Shown in pieces: positions 16,800-24,843 of a stretch of 25,791 nt of DNA. Both the position numbers and the translations under genes were made by a program. The first letter of the stretch is position 1, and every line of letters begins with the position of its first letter. The DNA lies in assembly GCA_003343995.1 (NCBI GenBank), contig QAKE01000069.1:1-25791 (forward strand). The letters are read 5' to 3'. Under the pieces are notes generated by a model. That model was not told the origin of the DNA. It saw only the letters and a list, made by a program, of their open reading frames with translations, and ran no database searches. Source of the DNA: Bacillota bacterium. Lineage in GTDB: Bacteria > Bacillota > Clostridia > Christensenellales > Borkfalkiaceae.

Positions 16800-19325
16800 A
16801 TGAAATCCAAACTATTCACATCCTTCCTCCTATCAATAGCATTATACACCACAGCATATGCTACCGACCTCTATCGTCCCAGTAGGAACGTAGAGTTACG
16901 ACTTCCTTCTGTCCCCTTAATCGTATCAGACCCCAATTTTTCTATTTGGTCTCCCTGCGATAAACTGATGGATGGAACAACTCTGCACTGGACCGATGCA
17001 CCCAAATCATTGATAGGTGCATTGCGTGTAGATGGTAAAAGTTACCGTTTTCTGGGAAAAGAGAAACTGGATCTGCAAGCCATAGCACCAATGACCGACA
17101 CAGAAATCTGGGAAGGCACTTTTTTAAGAAAAAAGCCAGCCGATAATTGGATATCTTTGGATTTCGACGACAAAGAATGGAAACATGGAAAAGCCGCTTT
17201 CGGAAGCCGTGATCTCCCACGTGTCCATACAGAATGGAGCGAACAGAATAGCGACATTTATGTACGACGTACATTTGATATAAACGAATTGGAATCTGAA
17301 AGAGATTTTTACATCATTTACTCCCACGATGATGTATTTGAACTTTACTTGAACGGGGAAAAACTTGTTACTACAGGCGAAGAGTGGAAAAACAATGTAT
17401 ACCTAAAACTTACAGATGAAGCAAAAAAGAAACTCCGCAAGGGAAAGAACGTTATAGCAGCCCACTGCCACAACACAACCGGAGGCGCTTATGTCGATTT
17501 CGGACTCTATTGTGAAAAGAAAGATGCTGTAAAATTTGCAGCAGAAGCGGTACAAACTTCAGTAGATGTACTGGCAACTTCAACTTATTATACTTTCACA
17601 TGCGGTCCGGTGGAACTGGATGTTGTATTCACAGCACCGCAACTGATTGATGATCTGGATTTATTGTCTACTCCTATAAATTACATTTCTTACCATGTCC
17701 GATCATTAGACAAAAAGGCACACGACGTGCAACTTTACTTTGAAACTACCCCGGAATTGGCTGTCAATGAAAACACACAGCCCACATCCGCCAAGATATT
17801 TTCTAAAAACGGTATCCGTTATATAGAAGCTGGAACCATAGATCAGCCTGTATGCCATCATAAGGGTGATGGAATCTGCATTGACTGGGGGTATGCTTAC
17901 TTAGCCACTCCCAGTAGAACAGGAACAGAAATCGGTTTAGGCGATTATTATGAAATGAAGCGGTCTTTCATACAAAACGGAAAAAGTGGACTTTCCACAC
18001 TCAACTGGTGGGCAAAATGTGCCGAAGAACAACCTGCCATGACATTCGTACACAACCTGGGTGCAGTAGATAAAACCGGAAATACCGGATTCCTAATGTT
18101 AGGATATGATGATATCTACTCCATAGAATATATGTATGAAAGATATATGGGGTATTGGAAACATGAAGGCAAAGTGTCTATCTTCGATGCATTTGAGAAA
18201 TTAAGAGATAATTACCTACAGATTATGCAACGTTGCCGTATGCAAGATGAAACTATTTATGATGATGCCCTGAAAGCTGGTGGCAAACAATACGCTGAGA
18301 TCTGCTCCGCAGCTTATCGCCAAGCTATATCCGCTCACAAGCTATTCACCGACAAATACGGAAACTTACTATTTTTCTCCAAAGAAAATAACAGTGGCGG
18401 ATTTATCAATACAGTAGATGTAACTTATCCCTCCACTCCACTCTTTTTGACTTACAATATAGACCTGGTGAAAGGCATGATGACCAGTATCTTCGACTAT
18501 AATGCCAGCAAACGCTGGACTAAACCCTATCCGGCACACGATTTAGGGGTATATCCGATAGCAAACGGACAGATATATGGCGCTGACATGCCGGTAGAAG
18601 AAAGTGGTAACATGGTTATTCTTTCCGCAACCATTGCCATGATAGAAGGAAATGCCAACTATGCCAAGAAATACTGGGATTTGCTGACTATCTGGACTAA
18701 CTACCTGGTGGAGAATGGACTCGATCCAGAGAATCAACTCTGTACAGACGACTTTGCCGGTCACTGGGCACATAATGCTAACCTGTCGCTGAAAGCCATA
18801 ATGGGTATCACCGGTTACAGTGAAATGGCACGCATGTTGGGCATGAATGATGTAGCAGACAAATACATAACCATTGCCAAAGATATGGCCTGCAAATGGG
18901 AAAGCATGGCCCGCGAGGGTGATCACTACCGTCTAGCCTTCGACCGTAAAGACACCTGGAGCCAAAAGTACAACATGATTTGGGATAAAATGTGGCAGAC
19001 AAACCTGTTTCCGGATGAAATCGCCAAAAAGGAAATAGCTTACTACCTGACCAAACAGAATACGTATGGCTTGCCACTCGATTCACGCAACACTTATAGT
19101 AAATCGGATTGGATTCTCTGGAGTGCCTCTATGTCAGCCAATCAAACGGAATTTGAAAAGTTCGTAAGCCCATTGTACAAGTACATCAATGAGACCGTAT
19201 CACGAGTTCCTATGAGTGACTATTTTTATACGGATAGTGGCAAAATGGTAGGCTTCAAAGCCCGTTCAGTGGTTGGTGGATACTGGATAAAAGTTTTAAT
19301 GGATAAAATACACAGTAGCAAATAG
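16800..19325 (+). CDS. DUF4964/DUF5127/DUF4965/DUF1793 protein ('glutaminase A-like'), possible glycoside hydrolase
   Basis: An 841-residue secreted protein (signal peptide ending TTAYA). Domains in order: DUF4964 (~25-90, LRLPSVPLIVSDPNFSIWSP), a galactose-binding-like beta-sandwich (~95-240, SHDDVFELYLNGE, GKNVIAAHCHNTTGGAYVDFG), DUF5127 (~245-480), and an (alpha/alpha)-type catalytic region of DUF4965 and DUF1793 (~485-841). The last has conserved PAHDLGVYP (Asp581), MPVEESGNM (Glu600/Glu601) and DDFAGHWAHNANL. Databases often call this family glutaminase after a fungal enzyme. In Bacteroides it recurs in PULs, and the fold plus paired Asp/Glu resemble an inverting glycosidase, so a sugar-cleaving role is a reasonable inference, not a fact. 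It starts the right-hand block, with a GH127-like gene only 7 nt downstream. Confidence 0.82.
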   Translation: MKSKLFTSFLLSIALYTTAYATDLYRPSRNVELRLPSVPLIVSDPNFSIWSPCDKLMDGTTLHWTDAPKSLIGALRVDGKSYRFLGKEKLDLQAIAPMTDTEIWEGTFLRKKPADNWISLDFDDKEWKHGKAAFGSRDLPRVHTEWSEQNSDIYVRRTFDINELESERDFYIIYSHDDVFELYLNGEKLVTTGEEWKNNVYLKLTDEAKKKLRKGKNVIAAHCHNTTGGAYVDFGLYCEKKDAVKFAAEAVQTSVDVLATSTYYTFTCGPVELDVVFTAPQLIDDLDLLSTPINYISYHVRSLDKKAHDVQLYFETTPELAVNENTQPTSAKIFSKNGIRYIEAGTIDQPVCHHKGDGICIDWGYAYLATPSRTGTEIGLGDYYEMKRSFIQNGKSGLSTLNWWAKCAEEQPAMTFVHNLGAVDKTGNTGFLMLGYDDIYSIEYMYERYMGYWKHEGKVSIFDAFEKLRDNYLQIMQRCRMQDETIYDDALKAGGKQYAEICSAAYRQAISAHKLFTDKYGNLLFFSKENNSGGFINTVDVTYPSTPLFLTYNIDLVKGMMTSIFDYNASKRWTKPYPAHDLGVYPIANGQIYGADMPVEESGNMVILSATIAMIEGNANYAKKYWDLLTIWTNYLVENGLDPENQLCTDDFAGHWAHNANLSLKAIMGITGYSEMARMLGMNDVADKYITIAKDMACKWESMAREGDHYRLAFDRKDTWSQKYNMIWDKMWQTNLFPDEIAKKEIAYYLTKQNTYGLPLDSRNTYSKSDWILWSASMSANQTEFEKFVSPLYKYINETVSRVPMSDYFYTDSGKMVGFKARSVVGGYWIKVLMDKIHSSK

Positions 19326-19332
19326 AATAAAT

Positions 19333-21369
19333 ATGAATATATCTACTATCAAGAAAGCATTTTACCTATTGGTAGGAATCGGATTCGGCTGCACTCTACA
19401 AGCTGTCGAACCTCAAAAAGACGTAACGGATAACTACAGAAATAACCGCTATCCGCTACTTCAAAAGCCATTAATAGAACTTCCCTTGGGCAGTATCAAG
19501 CCCCAAGGTTGGTTAAGAGAGATGCTAATCCGGCAAAAGAATGGTGCCACCGGACAGATGGACACCCTCTATCCTTTAGTCATGGGCGAACGCAATGGTT
19601 GGCTAGGAGGTGATGGTGACCAATGGGAACGTGGTCCTTATTGGATTGACGGCTTATTGCCTCTTGCCTATATCCTGGATGATAAAGAACTGAAAGCTAA
19701 GGTGCAGCCTTGGATAGAATGGGCTTTGCAAAGCCAACGCGAAGACGGCTTTTTTGGTCCGGCAAAAGACTATCCGGGTGAACCGGGATTACAGCGTGAT
19801 AATTCACATGATTGGTGGCCACGTATGGTAATGTTGAAAATCTTACAACAATACTATTCGGCAACCAACGATGAGAGAATCATCACCTTTATGACCAAAT
19901 ACTTCCGTTATCAACTAAATACCTTACCACAGAAACCCCTAGGACACTGGAGTTTTTGGGCTGAATTCCGTGCCTGCGATAACCTGCAGGCTGTATATTG
20001 GCTGTATAATCTCACAGGGGAGGCTTTCTTACTCGAATTAGGGCATCTATTGCACCAACAGAGTTACAGCTTTGTTGATATGGTAAACCGAGGGGATTTG
20101 CGCCGCATCTGTACAATACACTGTGTAAATCTGGCACAAGGTATCAAAGAACCGATCATTTATTATCAGCAAGACACCAATCCTAAATACATTGATGCTG
20201 TAAAAAGAGGGTTTCAGGATATCCGTCAATTTCACGGACAGCCACAAGGAATGTATGGTGGAGATGAAGCATTACATGGAAACAACCCTACACAGGGTTC
20301 TGAATTATGCGCCGCTGTAGAATTGATGTACTCCCTTGAAAAGATGGTAGAAATTACAGGAGATATTGATTTTGCCGATCACCTGGAACGCATAGCCTTC
20401 AATGCTCTGCCTACCCAGATATCAGACGACTTCATGACTAAACAATACTTCCAGCAACCCAACCAGATTATGGTAACTCGTCACCGCCGTAATTTCGATC
20501 AGGATCATGAAGGTACGGATATTACTTTCGGCACATTGACCGGCTATCCTTGCTGTTTTTCAAATATGCATCAAGGCTGGCCAAAATTCACACAGCATTT
20601 ATGGTATGCAACGCCCGATAATGGTATTGCCGCCTTTAGCTATTCTCCATCAGAAGTCACAGCTAAAGTAGGTAACAATGTATCGGTCGTAATTAGTGAA
20701 GATACCTATTATCCTATGGATAACCGTATATCCTTCACTATTAAAGAAGTGAAGAACAAAACCAAACAAGTCGAATTCCCGCTACACTTACGCATTCCGA
20801 AATGGTGCAAACGTGCTGAGATAATAGTAAACGGCAAGGCAGAACAATACATTGAAGGAGGGCGGATCGCTGTTATCAATCGTATATGGAAGCGAAATGA
20901 CAATGTAGAATTACACTTACCCATGGAAGTTTCTACCAGTACATGGTACGAGAATGCTGTGACTATTGAAAGAGGCCCATTAGTATATGCTCTTAAAATA
21001 AAGGAAAACTGGAAAAAAGAAAATCTCAATAATAGCTGGTATGGCCCCCATTATTATCAAGTTACTTCATCCGAACCTTGGAATTATGGGTTGGTGGACT
21101 TTGATCGCAGCCAAGTGAATAAAATAGCACAAGTTAGTATTGATAGCCAAAAACAGCAATCAATATTCCCCTGGAATCAAGAGAATGCACCGATTGAAAT
21201 CAAGATGAAAGCCCGCCTTATTCCCACATGGACAGTTTACAATGAAATGGCAGGACCTCAACCTTTCTCCTTCTGCAACGGTGCTGAAGAAGAAGAACAG
21301 GAAATCACATTAATACCTTATGGTTGCACCACCCTACGTATCTCTGAATTCCCCATTGTTGGAAAATAA
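19333..21369 (+). CDS. GH127-like (DUF1680) beta-L-arabinofuranosidase-family protein
   Basis: A 678-residue protein with a signal peptide ending TLQA, so probably periplasmic. An (alpha/alpha)6-barrel region (~45-430) includes GYWID-type sequence GPYWIDGLLPLAYIL and WWPRMVMLKIL; beta-sandwich domains follow. The GH127 metal-thiolate signature is present: Glu324-Leu-Cys326 and the pair Cys407-Cys408 in GYPCCFSNMHQG correspond to the Glu-x-Cys and Cys-Cys ligands of HypBA1, whose first Cys of the pair is the nucleophile. Glu312 in GGDEALHG is my acid/base candidate. Known relatives release beta-L-arabinofuranose with retention, but DUF1680 is broad and other sugars are possible. It lies 7 nt after the DUF4965 gene and 34 nt before GH31, in one inferred operon. 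Confidence 0.83.
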   Translation: MNISTIKKAFYLLVGIGFGCTLQAVEPQKDVTDNYRNNRYPLLQKPLIELPLGSIKPQGWLREMLIRQKNGATGQMDTLYPLVMGERNGWLGGDGDQWERGPYWIDGLLPLAYILDDKELKAKVQPWIEWALQSQREDGFFGPAKDYPGEPGLQRDNSHDWWPRMVMLKILQQYYSATNDERIITFMTKYFRYQLNTLPQKPLGHWSFWAEFRACDNLQAVYWLYNLTGEAFLLELGHLLHQQSYSFVDMVNRGDLRRICTIHCVNLAQGIKEPIIYYQQDTNPKYIDAVKRGFQDIRQFHGQPQGMYGGDEALHGNNPTQGSELCAAVELMYSLEKMVEITGDIDFADHLERIAFNALPTQISDDFMTKQYFQQPNQIMVTRHRRNFDQDHEGTDITFGTLTGYPCCFSNMHQGWPKFTQHLWYATPDNGIAAFSYSPSEVTAKVGNNVSVVISEDTYYPMDNRISFTIKEVKNKTKQVEFPLHLRIPKWCKRAEIIVNGKAEQYIEGGRIAVINRIWKRNDNVELHLPMEVSTSTWYENAVTIERGPLVYALKIKENWKKENLNNSWYGPHYYQVTSSEPWNYGLVDFDRSQVNKIAQVSIDSQKQQSIFPWNQENAPIEIKMKARLIPTWTVYNEMAGPQPFSFCNGAEEEEQEITLIPYGCTTLRISEFPIVGK

Positions 21370-21403
21370 TTTAGTTAACAATATCACTAAAATCAATAAC
21401 AAT

Positions 21404-23560
21404 ATGAATTTTAATCATCTGAAAACAGCAATGATCTGCCTACTGGCAGTATGCATCCAGATCACTCATGCCGGCACACAGCAAGTGAATATCGAGCGCT
21501 CTTTCATGGTTGGAGACGGTATTGCTCAATTCATACCCACAGGGTATGATGCAAAGAAAATTCCATCATTTGCCCTACAAAGTGAACCACGTAAAAAAGG
21601 CGAACTGGCATCAAACTGGACACTAATGCCGGAATTCTTCTTGAATGATGGAAAAGCAGGAGCTTCTCTGGCAGTACCTGAAGGCACAAGCCTTTATGGA
21701 GGTGGTGAAGTTACCGGTACGCTACTGAGAAACGGCAAAACGATTAAATTATGGAACACAGATTCAGGAGCCTATGGAGTAGATGGCGGTAAACGCCTGT
21801 ATCAATCACATCCTTGGATTATGGGTGTACGCAAAGACGGCACTTCTTTTGGTATTCTATTTGATACTACCTGGAAAGCCGAACTCTCCAGTATGGATGA
21901 CAAGATAGAGTTAAGAAGTGAAGGTGAATTATTCCGTGTCTTCATCATTGACAGAGAGTCTCCCCAAGCTGTTGTAAAAGGTCTGTCAGAGCTCATTGGA
22001 ACCATGCCAATGATTCCCCGGTGGGCAATGGGTTATCAGCAATGCCGATTCTCCTATTCACCAGATAGCCGCGTACTTGAAATTGCCGATAACTTCCGTG
22101 AAAGACGTATCCCCTGTGATGTTATATGGATGGATATTGACTACATGGACGGATATCGCATCTTCACTTTTAACCCGAAAGGTTTCCCAAATCCAAAGAA
22201 ATTAAATCAAGATTTACATTTGCGTGGTTTCCACAGTGCCTGGATGATCGACCCGGGAGCAAAAGTTGATCCCGATTATTTTGTTTACAAATCAGGAACA
22301 GAAAATGATGTATGGGTAAAAACTGCAGATGGAAAGGAGTATAATGGAGATGCATGGCCCGGTTCCGCAGCTTTTCCGGACTTTACATGCCCCAAAGTAT
22401 CTAAATGGTGGAGTGGCCTATATAAGGATTTCCTTGCACAAGGAGTAGACGGTGTATGGAATGATGTGAACGAACCTCAAATTAGTAATACTCCCACTGG
22501 AACCATGCCTGAAGACAATTTTCACCGGGGTGGTGGCAATTTACCTGCCGGTAGTCACCTGCAATATCACAATGTGTACGGTTTTCTGATGGTAAAAGCA
22601 TCCAGAGCCGGAATAGAGGCTGTACGGCCCGAAAAACGCCCGTTTATTCTGACTCGTTCTAACTTTTTGGGAGGACAACGCTATGCAGCAACTTGGACCG
22701 GGGATAACGGCTCCTCATGGGAACATCTGAAAATGTCCATTCCTATGTCTATCACGCTGGGATTATCCGGACAGCCCTTTAGCGGTGCAGATATAGGTGG
22801 GTTCCTGTTCAATGCGGACGCAGACTTGTGGGGACACTGGATTGGTCTAGGCGCTTTCTACCCGTTCTCCCGCGCTCACGCCTGTGCCGGAACCAATGAT
22901 AAAGAGCCTTGGGCATTTGGTAAAGAAGTAGAAGATGCGGCACGTACAGCATTGGAACGCAGATACATGCTATTACCTTACCTCTATACTTTATTACAGG
23001 AAGCCTCTGAAACCGGCATGCCTATCATGCAACCAGCTTTCTTCGCCGATCCTAAGGATTTATCCTTGCGTGGAGAGGAGAAAGTATTCTTGCTTGGTAG
23101 CGATCTACTGGTTATACCTTCCTGGGCTGAACAAGCAGCACTGCCTAAAGGTATTTGGGAAGAGTTCTCCTTATTCCCCGGAGACAATAAAGATAAATAT
23201 CAGTCAAAACTCAAAATACGTGGAGGAGCCATTATTCCTACAGGGAAGATCATACAGAACACTACTGAGAAATCACTAGATCCGCTCACACTACTGGTTT
23301 GTCTGGACGAACAGGGCAAAGCAAGTGGTAGTATGTACTGGGATGAAGGAGAAGGATGGTCTTTCAAGAAAGGAAACTACAGTTTGCAACAGTTCACTGC
23401 CGAAAAGGGAGCAAATAACAAGGTAATTGTGAAGTTAGCAGGAAAAACAGGCAAGTACCAGACAGAAAACAAGGACATGGCCATTGTAAAAGTAGTTACC
23501 AAACAAGGTATACGTCAAGGAAGTGGAAACCTCACAGAGGGAATTGAAATTCAACTATAA
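21404..23560 (+). CDS. GH31 alpha-glycosidase (alpha-glucosidase type)
   Basis: A 718-residue GH31 enzyme. I chose ATG 21404 because it begins a normal signal peptide (MNFNHLKTAMICLLAVCIQITHA); the frame is open further upstream to 21320, but that would overlap the GH127-like gene and bury the signal peptide. Catalytic hallmarks are nucleophile Asp354 in GVWNDVNEP and acid/base Asp434 in TWTGDNGSSWEH. Substrate-region motifs IWMDIDYMDGYRIFTFNP and GADIGGF match the alpha-glucosidase type more than known alpha-xylosidases or sulfoquinovosidases. Retaining hydrolysis of a terminal alpha-linked glucose (or a similar hexose) is expected in the periplasm. The membrane acyltransferase follows after 7 nt. 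Its presence tells that the target glycan probably carries an alpha-hexosyl cap or branch. Confidence 0.92.
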   Translation: MNFNHLKTAMICLLAVCIQITHAGTQQVNIERSFMVGDGIAQFIPTGYDAKKIPSFALQSEPRKKGELASNWTLMPEFFLNDGKAGASLAVPEGTSLYGGGEVTGTLLRNGKTIKLWNTDSGAYGVDGGKRLYQSHPWIMGVRKDGTSFGILFDTTWKAELSSMDDKIELRSEGELFRVFIIDRESPQAVVKGLSELIGTMPMIPRWAMGYQQCRFSYSPDSRVLEIADNFRERRIPCDVIWMDIDYMDGYRIFTFNPKGFPNPKKLNQDLHLRGFHSAWMIDPGAKVDPDYFVYKSGTENDVWVKTADGKEYNGDAWPGSAAFPDFTCPKVSKWWSGLYKDFLAQGVDGVWNDVNEPQISNTPTGTMPEDNFHRGGGNLPAGSHLQYHNVYGFLMVKASRAGIEAVRPEKRPFILTRSNFLGGQRYAATWTGDNGSSWEHLKMSIPMSITLGLSGQPFSGADIGGFLFNADADLWGHWIGLGAFYPFSRAHACAGTNDKEPWAFGKEVEDAARTALERRYMLLPYLYTLLQEASETGMPIMQPAFFADPKDLSLRGEEKVFLLGSDLLVIPSWAEQAALPKGIWEEFSLFPGDNKDKYQSKLKIRGGAIIPTGKIIQNTTEKSLDPLTLLVCLDEQGKASGSMYWDEGEGWSFKKGNYSLQQFTAEKGANNKVIVKLAGKTGKYQTENKDMAIVKVVTKQGIRQGSGNLTEGIEIQL

Positions 23561-23567
23561 ATATATA

Positions 23568-24710
23568 ATGAATACTCAGACAATTTATCTCGCCTCTAAG
23601 CCGCATTATGAAATCCTGGATGGATTACGTGGAGTGGCAGCTGTTATGGTCGTAGCCTTCCATCTTCTTGAAGCACATTCGGGGGGCAACCATCTCGCAC
23701 AAATCATTAATCACGGCTATCTTGCCGTCGACTTCTTCTTTATGCTTTCGGGCTTTGTAATCGGTTATGCCTATGATGACCGTTGGAACCGGATGAGTAT
23801 CGGCACTTTCTTCAAACGTCGTGTCATCCGCCTGCATCCTATGGTAATTATGGGCAGCATTATCGGCGCCCTTTTCTTTTTCTTCCAGAAATCCCCCTGT
23901 TTTCCCAATATAGATAACGTATCGGTAGGAACAGTCCTGATAATCATGCTCTATGGCTGTACGTTGCTTCCCCTTCCTTTGAAGTGGGACATTCGCGGGT
24001 GGACGGAAATGCACCCGTTGAACGGGCCGGCATGGTCGCTCTATTATGAATATATCGGCAATATCCTGTACGCACTGTTTGTCCGTAAGTTCAACAAGGT
24101 TGCTTTGTCCATCCTTGTTTTTCTGGCAGCCTGTGCCACTTTGCATCTCTGTCTTACAGCGCCTAATGGTGATATCGTGGGCGGATGGGCATTGAATTGG
24201 GAACAGCAGTATGTGGGCTTTGTCCGTTTGCTCTATCCGTTCTTTGCAGGTTTGCTGCTTTCACGCTTAGGCTGGCTCATACGGGTAAAGAAACGCGCAT
24301 TCTGGTGGTGTAGCCTGATGATTGTGATAGTTCTTTCCGTTCCCCGTATTGGCGGTGAAGATGGCTTCTGGATGAACGGACTCTACGAGGCACTTTGCAT
24401 TATCTTCATTTTCCCGGTCATTGTTTCGATGGGAGCCGGTGGCAAAGTGACGGGAAAACGCTCTGTAGGTATCTGTAAGTTCTTGGGTGATATCTCATAT
24501 CCCGTTTATATCACTCATTATCCGTTGATATACACATATACGGCCTGGGCATGCAATAATAATGCGACCATCACCGAAGGTCTTCCTTATATGATACTGA
24601 CCTTTGTCGGAGCTTTCGTTCTTGCTTATGCCTGCCTGAAGCTCTATGACGAACCGGTACGCAAATGGCTGACCAATCGCTTTCTAAAAGGAGCACGTAA
24701 GATCAAGTAA
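23568..24710 (+). CDS. Acyltransferase-3 family membrane protein (OafA-like)
   Basis: A 380-residue integral inner-membrane protein. The ATG at 23568 lies 7 nt after the GH31 stop and gives the canonical start; the longer frame from 23523 would overlap GH31. Hallmarks of the Acyl_transf_3 family are ILDGLRGVAAVMVVAFH near the N-terminus (His32), DFFFMLSGFVIGY and FFKRRVIRLHP (RxxR region), followed by about ten hydrophobic segments. These proteins transfer acetyl or other acyl groups across the membrane onto carbohydrates. Its base composition is higher in G+C than the PUL genes (24001-24060 has 32 G+C of 60), so it may be an older chromosomal neighbour rather than part of the PUL, despite the tight spacing. 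Its acceptor (own capsule, exopolysaccharide or an imported sugar) is unknown. Confidence 0.88.
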   Translation: MNTQTIYLASKPHYEILDGLRGVAAVMVVAFHLLEAHSGGNHLAQIINHGYLAVDFFFMLSGFVIGYAYDDRWNRMSIGTFFKRRVIRLHPMVIMGSIIGALFFFFQKSPCFPNIDNVSVGTVLIIMLYGCTLLPLPLKWDIRGWTEMHPLNGPAWSLYYEYIGNILYALFVRKFNKVALSILVFLAACATLHLCLTAPNGDIVGGWALNWEQQYVGFVRLLYPFFAGLLLSRLGWLIRVKKRAFWWCSLMIVIVLSVPRIGGEDGFWMNGLYEALCIIFIFPVIVSMGAGGKVTGKRSVGICKFLGDISYPVYITHYPLIYTYTAWACNNNATITEGLPYMILTFVGAFVLAYACLKLYDEPVRKWLTNRFLKGARKIK

Positions 24711-24768
24711 ATAAATTCAGCTTCATATAGCTTTCATAATCCTATCTCCCTTATTTATCGACCTTTAC

Positions 24769-24801
24769 GCTGAAAGCATCCCTTTAGGGGATACTTTCAG
24801 C
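24769..24801. terminator. Bidirectional terminator hairpin between convergent genes
   Basis: GCTGAAAG (24769-24776) pairs with CTTTCAGC (24794-24801), and ATCCC (24778-24782) pairs with GGGAT (24788-24792), with one C/A mismatch and a 5-nt loop. It is placed between the + strand acyltransferase stop (24710) and the - strand gene end (24844), so it can serve both transcripts. The rest of this 133-base gap shows nothing else I can support. Confidence 0.75.
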
Positions 24802-24843
24802 TTTCAGCCGTCACCACAACTGCAGAAACATTCTTCAGTCTCA

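Noticed and set aside
21320..21403. Upstream in-frame start for GH31
   Set aside because: It would overlap the end of the GH127-like gene and place 28 polar residues before a proper signal peptide; ATG 21404 fits better.
23523..23567. Upstream in-frame start for the acyltransferase
   Set aside because: It lies inside the 3' end of GH31; ATG 23568 gives the family's normal N-terminus 7 nt after the stop.
23625..24146. 173-residue open frame on the minus strand inside the acyltransferase
   Set aside because: The plus-strand frame holds clear Acyl_transf_3 motifs and membrane segments; the antisense product shows no domain or signal.
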